DNA of 64,000 bases from Argentina anserina (lineage: Eukaryota; Streptophyta; Magnoliopsida; Rosales; Rosaceae): NCBI RefSeq assembly GCF_933775445.1, contig NC_065877.1, positions 35,538,694 through 35,602,693 of the forward strand, given 5' to 3'. Made by a program: the position numbers and the translations under genes. The first letter of the stretch is position 1. The number at the start of each line of letters is the position of its first letter. The notes under the pieces were generated by a model that did no database searches, had not been told where the DNA came from, and saw only the letters and a program-made list of their open reading frames with translations. Of this stretch, positions 35,625-48,400 are shown in pieces.

Positions 35625-36353
35625 CAATGTTTAAAATGATGAAAGTGTGAGGCGAGACGTTTTGTCAAAGTCTTAAGTCTTTCGCGCTTTTTTAAAATTT
35701 TATATTATAATATATATATAAAAAATATAAATATTTCTTAATTCATATAAATAATAAAGAAAATTCAAAATACATTAATTCATAGTTTCATACATCTTAA
35801 ATTAACAAATAAATCAAATGGTCTTCATTCATGCCAATTTCTTTCCTTTTCATCACTAAGAGCCGTTGAATCTAACTCTACATCATAATGAAATTCATCC
35901 CAAGCATCAAAGTGAGGAGGATAATTTGCATTATCAAAATGGACACCCATCCCTGCATCAACATCCTTATACCATCATCATGGGAACCCATATGTGTATC
36001 AGCATCCCCTTTGACATCATCATTCTCTACCATGGTTGGACAATTCCTATTGGCTCCACCATTACCTATTCATGCAAATAGTAAAGAAATATCATAATAT
36101 GATACAAGCATTGGAACCCCTTTTTTTTAAACATTATATATGTAGTAGTGAAGTACCAAAAAAAAAACACGCAAGGCGATGCCAAGTGACGCCTCGGAGC
36201 GCCTCACATGCTAAAGCGCGCTTTGCGACGCCCTTTGGCTCGCATTTTGTATGAAAAGCCTCAGAGAGAGAGACAGAGAGACAGAGAGTCTCGAGGCGAA
36301 AATGGAATGCCTCGTCTTGAAGCGCGCCTTGTAACGTGCCTTTTTAAACATTG
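35625..36353. mobile_element. Second non-autonomous hAT-like element
   Basis: The left end CAATGTTTAAAA and the reverse complement of the right end, CAATGTTTAAAAA, form terminal inverted repeats of about 12 bases. The flanking 8-mers GTCACACT (35617-35624) and GTCACATT (36354-36361) match at 7 of 8 positions. Subterminal stretches on both sides carry GAGGCGA and GCGCGC-type motifs (around 35652 and 36175-36335). No transposase is encoded in its 729 bp. Confidence 0.72.
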
Positions 36354-36361
36354 GTCACATT

Positions 36362-37040
36362 ATAACTACACCAAGAAATACGAAATACCAACAATGTTTT
36401 GTTTGAGTTCTCTAAATACCAAGAAAACTAAGAATTACGACAGAGTACCTAGCTAGGTGAGCTCGTAATCGTAAAAAGTATCCACAGATGTGATGATTAT
36501 GATCGAATGAAAGGAATCCCGAGTCGTCATGCTTGGTTGAACTTAGAGAAAACCGATACATTTATTTTTCAAAATTGTTTTATACATTTTCACTTTCTTA
36601 GAGTTGCCATGCAGACAATTATTGTTGTATATCCCTCGTTGTACTTTATAAATTGTATCTAAAAATAGTGTAGGTGTTAGCCCTATGAAAGAGAACCAAC
36701 GCACAAGAGAGGAGTGAGTTCACCATTATACTAACATTTTCTCCTAAATTTGGAGTGCCATAATCTAAAATAGAAAACAGTAAAAAAACAAAAGAAAAAC
36801 AAATTATATCTACATGGGATTTAGCAATGTCAGAGCTCTCAGAAAGTACATTCAATTAAACTGAACGAGGAAGCAGGACAACTATTTATTTCACTTCGTC
36901 TCTTTCCCCTTCTTTTTCATTTTCCTCCTATACTTAATTCCAGCTCACTTAAAAAAAACAAAAAACTAACTAAACAAACGCCAAATTTTACTTAAAACAG
37001 ACCCACCCCAAAACGACAGCGTTTAACTCAAATCACAGGC
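36362..37040. other. Intergenic, upstream of segmental duplication unit A
   Basis: No gene recognised. The end of this stretch is the promoter side of the first SUO-like gene. Homology with the second copy starts at about 37041. Confidence 0.5.
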
Positions 37041-40000
37041 AATTTCTTGGCCCCAAACCCCCAATTTCTCTCTCATTCATCGCGTCATCGCGACTTACCC
37101 GCCCCAAATCTCTCTCTCCGATTCCAATTCCAATTCCCCATCTTCTTCTTCTTCTTCTTCCTATTTTTTCTCGATCCCAATCCCTCAAATCTCTCACGCC
37201 CTTTTCTCACCTCCCTTTCGATTTTTGATTCTCTGTGCCAGCTCAGCCCTAGAACTGGCTTCGCATTCGGGCGTGTTCTAATCGGAGATCTCCATAGAGG
37301 GCTTGATCTTGCGTTTGAGTTAATTATTCGAATCTAGGGTTTTCTCTGGGTGATCTACACAGAAAACCGGGATTGATGTTTCGTCTCAGGCACGATTCCG
37401 GGATTGATTGCAACCGCGATGGAGGGCTGCTGTTATGCATGGGTCGCCGCCAGCTGAGCTCCCGATACGGCGTCGTCTTCGTCGGCACATGTGGCCTGTC
37501 CCTCCTTCCAACGCCACGACTGTAGCTTCTGACCCTGGTTTCTTCACCAAAGTAATTCATCATTATCATGGCTTTTGAATTGTTACTTACTTGGTTTTGA
37601 ATTTGAATTTTGTTACAATTTTACCGGTCGTAATGATGGTGGTGTTGAGAGGATTGGTGCCGTAGTTTCCCCAATTTGGTGTTTACATACGCTTAGTATT
37701 TTACTGTAGCTATTTCTTTCTGTTGTTATGTTAATTTCTTTGCTGGTTTTGAATGGTTTCCATTTTGTACTTTGTTTTATTGTGTTGAATTGTAGAGTGT
37801 ATAAGTGGATTATCCATTACTCCTCGAAGCGATAGGAAATGAGTTTTAGCCATGTTTACTGGTGTTGTGTTCAGAAAATGTTATTGTTTTGGTCGTTCTT
37901 TGTTAGTTTCGTTATGGTTTCTGTGGCGTTCATAGTTTATGTAAGTTTTTCATGTAAGGTTTATTTTTTGGTTACAGGATGGACGCAAAATTGGCGTTGG
38001 AGATTGTGCACTTTTCAAGCCTCCTCGGGGTTCCCCACCTTTTGTTGGAATAATTCGCTGGCTAAAATTAGACAAGGGAGACAGTTTGAGTTTAGGAGTT
38101 AATTGGCTTTATCGGCCTGCTGATGTGAAGCTTCTTAAAGGGGTCTCGCCAGAAGCTGCCCCGAACGAGGTCTTCTACTCCTTTCATAAGGATGAGATAC
38201 CTGCTGCATCGCTACTGCATCCGTGTAAAGTCACATTCCTACGTAAAGGTGTTGAACTTCCTACAGGGATATCCTCATTTGTGTGCAGAAGAGTGTTTGA
38301 TACTGAGAACAAGTGTTTATGGTGGTTAACTGACAAAGATTACATTAATGTGAGTATCGATAAATACTTTTCCTTTTTTTCTCAATTTTGTGGCTTTCAT
38401 TAGTTTGTTTAGACTCGTATTGATTATTTTTCTCAATCACAGGAACGACAGGAAGAAGTAGATCATCTTTTAGACAAGACAAAACTAGAAATGCATGGGG
38501 TAGTGCCGTCAGGAGGTCGTTCTCCGAAGCCCTTGAATGGTCCCCCATCAACCCCACAGTTCAAATCTGGTTCAGATAGTTTACAGAATAGTGCATCTTC
38601 ATTTTCTTCTCAATGTAAGGGAAAAAAGAGGGAACGAGGTGATCAGAGCTCCGATCCTGTAAAACGCGAGCGCTTAGTTAAGACAGAGGATGCGGAGTCT
38701 GGCCAGGCCAGAGCGGAAGATGTATTGAAGTCCGAGCTTTCCAACATAACAGACAAAGGAGGACTTGTAGACTTAGAGGCAGTGGAGAAGTTAGTTCAAC
38801 TTATGCAACCTGACAACGGTGACAAAAAAATAGATATGGCGGGCCGAATATTGCTTGTTGATGTGATAGCAGTTACTGATAGAGTTGATTGCCTTGGGCG
38901 ATTTGTACAGCTGAGGGGCTTGGCTGTATTGGATGAATGGCTTCAAGAGGTTCACAAGGGGAAAATCGGTGATGGTAGTAGCCCTAAACAAAGTGATAAA
39001 TCTATTGACGAATTTCTCTTTGCATTACTTCGTGCACTGGATAAGCTTCCTGTAAATCTCCATGCTCTACAAACTTGTAATATTGGCAAATCTGTGAATA
39101 ACTTGCGCACTCACAAAAACTCTGAGATTCAGAAAAAGGCTAGGACTTTGGTTGACACATGGAAGAAGCGTGTAGAAGCTGAGATGAAATTGAATGAATC
39201 AAAGTCTGGATCAAGCCGTGGTGTCAACTGGCCTTCAAAGCCTGCATCTTCAGAAGTTTCTCAGGTTGGGAGCAGAAAAACTGGAAGTATGTCTGAGGTT
39301 GGCTCAAAAAGCTGCCCTGTTCAACCATCCGCATCTAAATCTCCTCAAGTTAAAGTTGGCTCCTCTGAAATGATTTCAAAGTCTTCTACCTCTCCTGGAT
39401 CAACACAGCTGCTGCCAGTATCCACTGGTAATACCTCTAAGGATCAAAATTACAGAATTTTAGGTGGTGCTGGAAACAACGATGTTCAATTGATGCCAAT
39501 CAAGGAGGAAAGGAGCAGTAGTTCTCAAAACAACAGCCAGTCCAGTGATCGTGCAAAGAATGTGGGTTCCTTATATAAGGAAGATGCAAGAAGCTCAAGT
39601 GCTGGTTCAGTGAGTGCAACTAAACTTTCCAGTAGCCCTTCTCGACAACGGAAATCAAGCAATGGTCTTCATGGATCCGCAGTCTCAGGGGTGCACAAGG
39701 AAACAGGACCTGGAAAAGTTGGTATCCCAAATAAACATCTGATTTCTGAGAAAGCATCAACAGCCGGAGTATGTTTTGAGAAAAATAATGACGTTCCCAT
39801 GGTTGACCAGGCAAGTAGCAGACTAATTGTGAGGCTGCCGAACACTGGCCGCAGTCCAGCTAGAGGTGCTTCGGGAGGTTCTTTAGAAGACCATGTTACA
39901 GCTGGGAGAGCTTCTCTGTCTGCTGAAAAGCATGGCAACCAGGACAAAAAACCTAAGAGTAAAAGTGATGCTTTGCTGGGAATTAGTACTTCTGATATGA

Positions 40001-43000
40001 ACTCAGCTGTATGTCACAGCAAAGATGAATTATGTGCGTCTGAAGAGAAAAATGTGCCAGCAATCTCCAGTGAAAAAAATAGGGCTGGTGAAGATTCTGG
40101 AAAACCAATTGAGGATCCGAAGGATGCTGGTCCTGGATCAGAAATTATTTCAAGAACGGGAAAATCATATGAAGCATCCTTAAGCTCCATGAATGCTTTG
40201 ATTGAAAGCTGTGTCAAGTTTTCTGAAGGTGGTGACACTGCTTCACCTGGAGATGATGTTGGGATGAATTTACTGGCGAGTGTGGCAGCTGGGGAGTTCA
40301 AATCTGAAGATGTGTCACCATCGTGTTCTCCATTGAGGAATTCTCCTGTGCCTGATGGATCATTCACAGAAAATGATTCCAAATTGAAAGAACTGGATGA
40401 AGCCAAATGTCTACTTATTGGCAATGCTAGTAGCAGTTCTACTGCAGAGCTGAGAAACACTGGTAATTCATTGCGGGTGAAGAGTGAATCAGGACATTCT
40501 GTGATCCATTTGACAGCTAATGTTTCTGCGGAGATCAAAAGTAGTTCAGCTGGCGAGTGCAATGATAATTTGAAATTTTCTTCCAATATGCAACAAAATG
40601 TTTATAGACCATCCCTGGTGGCTGACGGGAAGCCTATCAAGGATGCTTCTGGATCGGAGCTGTCTTCATGTCCTATAATAGGGGGTTTTGGGAAGGCTGA
40701 AGAGTGTAATCAGCCTCATGAGCAAGGAAAATTTGGGGCTTGCAATGCCAAAGAATGCAGTACTTATGAGTGTAAATCAAAAGTGTCCTCGGCTTTGAAT
40801 GATGAGGATAAGATTCTACATAAAGCTGAGGAAAGAACTGTGAGTAGCAGTACTCCTGTTGTGTCTGAAGCAGCCTCTGGGAGTGGAAAAGTTGTAAAGG
40901 CCAATGAGAAATCAGCCTGCTTGTCAACTGAAGTGACTGATGACAACCCGGTTCCCATTAAGGATTCAAGTATTGCTCTTTTGGCAGGGCAGGGACTATC
41001 TGGTGTGACAGAAAATCACTCAGATTTGAAGGAGGGAAGGAATGAGGATGCTTTTGCTTTTTCTTGTTCTGGAAATACGTTGCAGTTGCAGTTGAAGGGT
41101 GAAAACACAGATGAAGAGAAAACCATGGATCACTCTGAGCAGACTGTGAAAGACGAAAGGGCTAAGAGTGTGGAAAGGAAAGACGCTTCGGAACACATCA
41201 GTGAATTTTCTGAGGAGACTAAGGAAAGAAAGGAGGCTTCTGGTCACTGTTCTGCTGTACCAGTTTCCCGTGTTCAGTCGCCTGTAATACATGCACAAGA
41301 AAACCACAAGGCTGGGTGCAAGTTGGAAGCTATTGAATCAAGGGTGAAAGAGGAGCGTCAAATTTCAAGTGTAAATGCTTCAGGGTCGGATACTGCTGTA
41401 AAGCTGGACTTTGATTTGAATGAAGGCTTCCCTGTTGATGATGGTATTCAACAAGAGTTTGTTAGAACATTAGATCATGGAACTCCATCTTCTGTTCATA
41501 TTCCTTGCCCTTTACCCTTTCAAATGTCTTCCATGTCAGGGAGTTTTCCTGCATCAATTACTGTGGTTGCACCAGCCAAAGGTTCATTTGTCCCACCTGA
41601 AAACCCAATGCGGAGTAAGGGTGAACTTGGATGGAAGGGATCTACAGCTAGGAGTGCATTCCGACCTGCTGAGCCCCGAAAAAATTTGGAAGCACCAATT
41701 AGTACAAGTGATCCACCTGTTGACACTGCTTCTAGCAAACAAGGCCGCCTGCTATTTGACTTTGATCTCAATGTTCCTGATGAGAGAGTCTATGAGGATG
41801 TTATTTCCCAAACCACTGCACATGTCATGGATCACAAGTCTGGGTCTCGTGATCGTGGTGCTGGAGGGCTTGATCTCGATTTGAATAGAGTTGATGAGAG
41901 TTCTGATATTGTGACACATCCTGTGATCAACAATTCTAGGTTAGAGATACCTCCGCCAAATAGGTCATCATTATCTGGTGGACTATCCAATGGTGGGATA
42001 AATGACTTCCGAGACTTTGATTTGAACAATGGCCCTGGCCTCGATGAAGTTGGATCTGAAGCTACACCATATACCCTGCAGCATATAAAAAGCAGTGTGC
42101 CTCTTCGGACACCAGTGTCTGGTTTAAGAATGAATAACCCTGACTTTGGGAATTTTTCAGCATGGTTCCCTCATGGAAATTCATATCCTGCCATCACAGT
42201 CCCACCCATCTTTCCAGGCAGAGGTGAGCAGAGTTACGGTGTTGCTGCTGGGTCACAGAGAGTCTTGTGTCCTCCCTCTGGTAAGACCTCATTTGGTCCT
42301 GAAATGTACCGGGGGCCTGTACTGTCTTCCTCAACTGCAATGCCGTTTCCTCCTGCTACTACATTTCAGTATCCAGGATTTCCTTTTGAAACCAATTATC
42401 CTCTTTCATCAGGCTCCTTTTCAGGTTGTTCACCTGCATATGTTGATTCAACTTCTGGTGGGGCACTCTGCTTCCCCACCATGCCTTCACAGCTCATGGC
42501 ACCAGGTGGTGTAGTCTCATCACCTTACCCACGACCGTATATGGTGAACCTTGCTGGCAGTAGCAATAATGCTGGCCTTGATGGTAGGAAATGGGGTAGT
42601 CAGGGCCTTGACCTTAATTCTGGGCCTGGAGGTGCAGAAGCAGAACCGAGGGATGAGAGGTTGCCAGCAGGGTTGAGGCAGCTTTCTGTTCCCAGTTCAC
42701 AATCCCTTGTAGAGGAACAGATGAAATTATGTCAGGTGGGAGGGTTATTAAAGCGAAAGGAGCCTGATAGTGGATTGGATGCTTCTGATCGCATGAGCTA
42801 CAAGCAACCTTGGCCGTAGAGTAGAATCACATTATGGGTGCAGAAATTTGTAATGGCCTGGTGAGCTCTTCTTTCATTTCAAATCTTTATTCTCGTTGGT
42901 CCTAAGTTTCTATTGATTTTGTCAGACATCTTTGGTAGCACTTAAAATTTGTAACTACTAATGTTATCTTGCCTAACACCGCAATTTTATGGTTAGTGAA

Positions 43001-44470
43001 TGTCTCTTGGATGGATTCACTACTAGTCTTGGGTATTCTATAAATTAGATATATGTTATTCCCCTTATATAAATTCAATGAATTAATGTATGTTTCTGCC
43101 TTTTTTTTTTTTTTGCAAGCGAGTCTTAATTTGGCAGGGTCAATTTTAAATACAAATTGAATCTTTGGTTACTGTGCTTTACTCCTGGCCTTGTCATATT
43201 GTTGAACATATGTCCATAATCTGTCAAATGACTCTTAATTAATAAGGATCTTCTTGTGCCTCCTCTTCAGCTTTTCAGGGTCTTGCATTGAAACATACAG
43301 CAGATGTGGAGGTCAAGAGGCGAATGCTAAAGGGAGTTTTTCAATGTAGATATCTAACTCATGGAAAGCATCTTTGGTGTTGCTGCCTAATGCTGAGTCA
43401 CGGGTACTCAGTGTTCAGACTTGTGCCCATTCAGGTACACACTGCAACTCCAATCCTCACTGAATCCTCTTTATAGGGGAGACTAGGTTGTATGAACCAC
43501 GTGGTCAAGGTTGGCTTGTATTCTCTCATTATTTTTTTCACCCCAGTTGTTACATATATAGTTGTTAGACTAAGGACTGCAGAATTTTGTTATCTTATAA
43601 CATTCTGGTTATTGAAATTTGCACAGGCAGCTTATTGTTTTTCTTTTGTATTATAAGTTATAACCTAGAGTCGGGACCTTTTCTTCAACATAAAGAATGT
43701 TGGACTGAGACTTCACTTTTGGTCCATTTGATTCATTTGTAAAAGGAAATGCCTTCTGATGAGTGATGACATCATGAATTTCCATGATGTTGCTGACCGG
43801 TTTTGAATCTGGTTTTCCTTTTTCTCAGCAAATCGAGTACTGCTCAGCATATTGGTGCAGTGTATACTGCTGGTATAGGGTTAGTACTAAAGCATGTGGC
43901 TGTACTGCAAATCCAAACTCGTTCTCGTACGTGCCATTGTATGGGTATGGTCCTATTAACTACAGCTATAGATGTATTGATACAATAACGGTGGTTAGGT
44001 TATAACAACAATTGTTCTACTCGGTTGGATGTATTTATGATCATGTGCCAACTCATTACAACAGTGTGTTGCGGCAAGTGTAGCTGGATTTTGATAATTT
44101 TTCCAGCCATGGAAAACTTTTGTTTTCAGTGCCAGTAAACATTTGCTCGTTGAATGCCCTTATCACTGCTGTTAGAATTTAAGGGGTAGGCTATAAATTT
44201 CTATTCAGAGTGGACTCCCTCTTGTTCTTATGCAGTTTTCCAGTGTTGTACTATGGACTCATCATTCCCAATAAAGTTCTTGCATGAAGAGGTTATAGAA
44301 CTCGACTTCAGGCTCTCTTTAAGCCGGGGAGGTCAGTATGTTGGATTGATGGTGAAAGAAAAATCGACTTCAGGTGGAACCGATGCCACTGCATCAAAAA
44401 ATTCAATTCTGAAGAGAATGGTCTATAAAAGAGAGGAGGTTTCTCAGCAATGAAAAAACGAGAACCTTTT
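37041..44470 (+). repeat. Segmental duplication unit A (SUO-like part)
   Basis: From AATTTCTTGGCCCC at about 37041, the leader, three coding exons, both introns and about 1.6 kb of 3' sequence align with 45496-53270. Coding parts are nearly identical, while introns and flanks carry more changes. An NLR relic continues the unit to about 45370. Confidence 0.9.
37435..42819 (+). CDS. SUO-like protein: BAH + TFIIS N-terminal (LW) domains, copy A
   Basis: Exons 37435-37551, 37978-38349 and 38443-42819 join in frame to 1621 aa, similar in architecture to Arabidopsis SUO (about 1.6 kaa). A BAH domain spans residues about 42-165 (GDCALFKPP, LGVNWLYRP, PNEVFYSFHKDEIPAASLLHPC, CRRVFD, LWWLTDKDY). A basic KKRERG nuclear-signal candidate lies near 224. 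The TFIIS N-terminal/LW domain covers about 268-410 (LEAVEKLVQLM, LDEWLQEVHKGKIGDG, LRALDKLPVNLHALQ). A long Ser-rich low-complexity region follows. The C-terminal third has five acidic DLN motifs (FDLNEGFP, FDLNVPDE, LDLNRVDE, FDLNNGPG, LDLNSGPG). SUO acts in miRNA-mediated translational repression in Arabidopsis; function here is by homology. The short first exon (MHGSPP start) conserves the HMWPVP block of the family. Confidence 0.92.
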
Positions 44471-44538
44471 CGAAGTTTATGACTTCCCGCTACCTTAGCT
44501 CAGCTGCAAACCATTCAAAGTTTCGAGCTTGTGGTTGC
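42820..44538 (+). other. 3' UTR and downstream region of SUO-like copy A
   Basis: Homologous to 51357-53270 downstream of copy B. A stretch starting GGTCTTGCATTGAAACATAC (about 43277) after a pyrimidine-AG looks like an untranslated 3' exon in both copies. No protein gene is recognised. Confidence 0.5.
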
Positions 44539-44860
44539 GAAGAACAATTTTCTCTTCATTACTGTTCCACAAAACGTCAACTTAGAACTTGTGCTGCAAC
44601 GACTTTGTGGACACTTGGGTTCTTTGGTTCCTAGATTTCAAAACGAAGTACATGTATTATAGTGGATGCAAACATTGCGAAAGGAAACCAGATCCTTTAG
44701 ACCTTTACTATTGATCCTCGATGATATTTGGTCAGGGTCAGAATTCATTCTTGAGAGCTTTCAATTTGAAATGTTAAATTACAAGATTTTAGTGACACCA
44801 AGATCTGAATTTCAAGATTTAGTTCTTCATATCAGTTAAAGTAATTGGATGATGACAATG
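44539..44860 (+). pseudogene. Relic of RPW8-type NLR: exon-2 fragment
   Basis: Aligns closely with 59128-59445, exon 2 of the intact NLR downstream, including the kinase-2 region (LILDDIWSGSE-like) and the RNBS-B-like region. An in-frame TAG interrupts it at about 44666, and small changes follow. There are no other exons: the sequence jumps directly from SUO 3'-flank homology into this fragment, then at about 44918 into sequence matching the NLR 3' flank. It is the remnant of an NLR gene deleted on both sides. Confidence 0.88.
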
Positions 44861-44917
44861 TACTGATGTACAACTATAACCCGCTTTATTACTTCGTTCC
44901 TTGTTTAAGCCTTTAAA

Positions 44918-45370
44918 CACCAAGTACATGACATTCAATATTTACATGGAACCAATCAGCAGAAAAATTATGGAGCTAGTTATTCAATACAGCTTCATTC
45001 AAAGAAAATAGAATCTTACTTGTAACTAGTGATGTTGACTAAACATTACACACATTTTTACCAAAAAGAAAAAGGAAAAAAAAAGAGAGAACATTACACA
45101 CCGTATCACACATACGACTATTACTAAAATCAAGTTCACATGTCTGTATCTTATATAAAATCTTATATAAAATGCTATCTACGGTCAACAAAAATGAAAT
45201 TATGAGCTGTGTTCTTCATACTACATATGCTTAAAAAATAAGCGGGAAAACAAATATCTTGGTGCATAATAACTTAATAAGTAGCAAAGTGATATAGAAA
45301 CCATATGTCTAATTAAGGGCTATTCCTTTAATATAAAACACATTAGAAAACCACAACACACAGATCATAC
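44918..45370 (+). repeat. Duplicated NLR 3'-flank
   Basis: Starts CACCAAGTACATGACA and aligns with about 61672-62115 downstream of the intact NLR. Shared anchors include GGAACCAATCAGCAG, ACAGCTTCATTC, TTGGTGCAT and AAGGGCTATTCCTT. It shows that duplication unit A once included an NLR gene. Confidence 0.82.
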
Positions 45371-45495
45371 ATCATTATCACTATTACATGTATAGGTTTT
45401 AATGACATTTTAAGCATAACGTTTTTGAAGCGGTATAGTGCTTTTTTTTTAATTAATTGGGTGTATATAGTGCCTAGGGAAATAGTATATAGTAA

Positions 45496-48400
45496 ATTTC
45501 TTGGCCCCAAACAACCCCCCCATTTCTTTTTCGCATCGCGACTTACCCGCCCCAAATCTCTCTCGCTCCGATTCCATTTCCAATTCCAATTCCAATTCCC
45601 ATTCCCCCTCTTCTTCTTCTTTTTCCTATTTTCTCTCGATCCCAATCCCTCAAATCTCTCACGCCCTTTTCTCACCTCCGCCAGCTCAGCCCTAGAATTG
45701 GCTTCGCATTCCATCGCAGGCTTGATCTAGGGTTTGTGTCAATTCGTCGAATCTCGGGTTTCTTCTGGGTGACCTACACAGAAAACCGGGATTGATGTTT
45801 CGTCTCAGGCACGGTTCCGGGATTGATTGCAACCGCGATGGAGGGCTGCTGTTATGCATGGGTCGCCGCCAGCTGAGCTCCCGATACGGCGTCGTCTTCG
45901 TCGGCACATGTGGCCTGTCCCTCCTTCCGGCGCCACGACTGTAGCTTCTGACTCTGGTGTCTTCACTAAAGTAATTCATCGTTGTCATGGCTCAATTATT
46001 ACTGAGTTGGTTTTGAATTTTGATTTTGTTACTGGTCGAATTCGCGGTAGTGTATGTTAATTTTATACTGGTCGTAATGATGGTATTGAGAGGATTAGTG
46101 CCGTAATGGCTCCAATTTGGTGTTTAATTGCTTTCTAATTGGATAATGGTCTGGTTTTTTAGCCCAATTTTTATAGGTTTAGTATGTTACTGAGGCTATT
46201 TCTTTCTGTTGTTTATATTAATTACTTTGCTGGTTTTGAATGGTGTTCATTTTGTGCTTTGTTTTATTGTGAAGTTAACCCGAAAATGAGAAGCAATCGC
46301 TTTGTGTTGAATTGTAGAGTGTATAAGTGGATTATCCATTTACTCCTTGAAGCCATAGGAAATGAGCTTTAGCCATGTTTACTGGTGTTGCGTTCGGAAA
46401 ATGTCTGTAGTGTTGTCGGTTGTTCCTTGTTAGTTTTGTTATGATTTTTGTGGCGTTCATAGTTTGTTAGTTTTTCGTGTAAGATTTATTTTTTGGTTAC
46501 AGGATGGACGCAACATTGGTGTTGGAGATTGTGCACTTTTCAAGCCTCCTCGGGATTCCCCACCTTTTATTGGAATAATTCGCTGGCTAAAATTAGACAA
46601 GTGAGACAGTTTGAGTTTAGGAGTTAATTGGCTTTATCGGCCTGTTGATGTGAAGCTTCTTAAAGGGATCTCGCCAGAAGCTGCCCCGAACGAGGTCTTC
46701 TACTCCTTTCATAAGGATGAGATACCTGCTGCATCGCTACTGCATCCGTGTAAAGTCACATTCCTACGTAAAGGTGTTGAACTTCCTACAGGGATATCCT
46801 CATTTGTGTGCAGAAGAGTGTTTGATACTGAGAACAAGTGTTTATGGTGGTTAACTGACAAGGATTACATTAATGTGAGTATCGGTAAATACTTTTTTTT
46901 TTCTCAATCTTGTGGCTGTCAGTAGTTTGTTTAGACTTGTATTGATTATTTTTCTCAATCACAGGAACGACAGGAAGAAGTAGATCATCTTTTAGACAAG
47001 ACAAAACTAGAAATGCATGGGGCAGTGCCGTCAGGAGGTCGTTCTCCGAAGCCCTTGAATGGTCCCCCATCTACCCCACAGTTCAACAAATCTGGTTCAG
47101 ATAGTTTACAGAATAGTGCATCTCCATTTTCTTCTCAACGTAAAGGGAAAAAGAGGGAACGAGGTGATCAGAGCTCCGATCCTGTAAAACGCGAGCGGTT
47201 AGTTAAGATCGAGGATGCGGAGTCTGGCCAGGCCAGAGCGGAATATGTTTTGAAGTCCGAGCTTTCCAAAATAACAGAGAAAGGAGGACTTGTAGACTTA
47301 GAGGCAGTGGAGAAGTTAGTTCAACTGATGCAACCTGACAACGGTGACAAGAAAATAGATATGGCGGGCCGAATATTGCTTGTTGATGTGATAGCAGTTA
47401 CTGATAGAGTTGATTGCCTTGGGCGATTTGTACAGCTTAGGGGTTTGGCTTTATTGGATGAATGGCTTCAAGAGGTTCACAAGGGGAAAATCGGTGATGG
47501 TAGTAGTCCTAAAGAAAGTGATAAATCTGTTGAGGAATTTCTCTTTGCATTACTTCGTGCACTGGATAAGCTGCCTGTAAATCTCCATGCTCTACAAACT
47601 TGTAATGTTGGCAAATCTGTGAATAACTTGCGTACTCACAAAAACTCTGAGATTCAGAAAAAGGCTAGGACTTTGGTTGACACATGGAAGAGGCGTGTAG
47701 AAGCTGAGATGAAAATGAATGAATCAAAGTCTGGGTCAAGCCGTGCTGTTACCTGGCCTTCAAAGCCTGCATCTTCAGAAGTTTCTCAGGTTGGGAGCAG
47801 AAAAACTGGAAGTACGTCTGAGGTTGACTCAAAAAGCTGCCCTGTTCTACCTTCGGCATCTAAATCTCCTCAAGTTAAAGTTGGCTCTTCTGAAATTGTT
47901 TCAAAAGCTTCTACTTCTCCTGGGTCAACAACGCTGCAGCCAGTATCCTCTGGTAATACCTCTAAGGATCAAAATTACAGATTCTTAGTTGGTGCAGGAA
48001 ACTCTGAACTTCCATTGACTGCAATCAAGGAGGAAAGGAGCAGTAGTTCTAGTCAATCTCAAAACAACAGCCAGTCCAGTGATCATGCAAAGACTGTCGG
48101 TTCCTTACATAAGGAAGATGCAAGAAGCTCAAGTGCTGGTTCTGTTAGTGCAAATAAACTTTCCAGCAGCTCTTCTCGACAACGGAAATCAAGCAATGGT
48201 CTTCATGGATCTACAGTCTCAGGGGTCCATAAGGAAACCGGACCTGGAAAAGTTGGTACCCCAAATAAACATGTGATTTCTGAGAAAGCATCAACAGCCG
48301 GAGTATCTTTTGAGAAGAATAATGACATTCCCATGGTTGACCAGGCAAGTAGCAGACTAATTGTGAGGCTGCCGAACACTGGCCGCAGTCCAGCTAGAGG

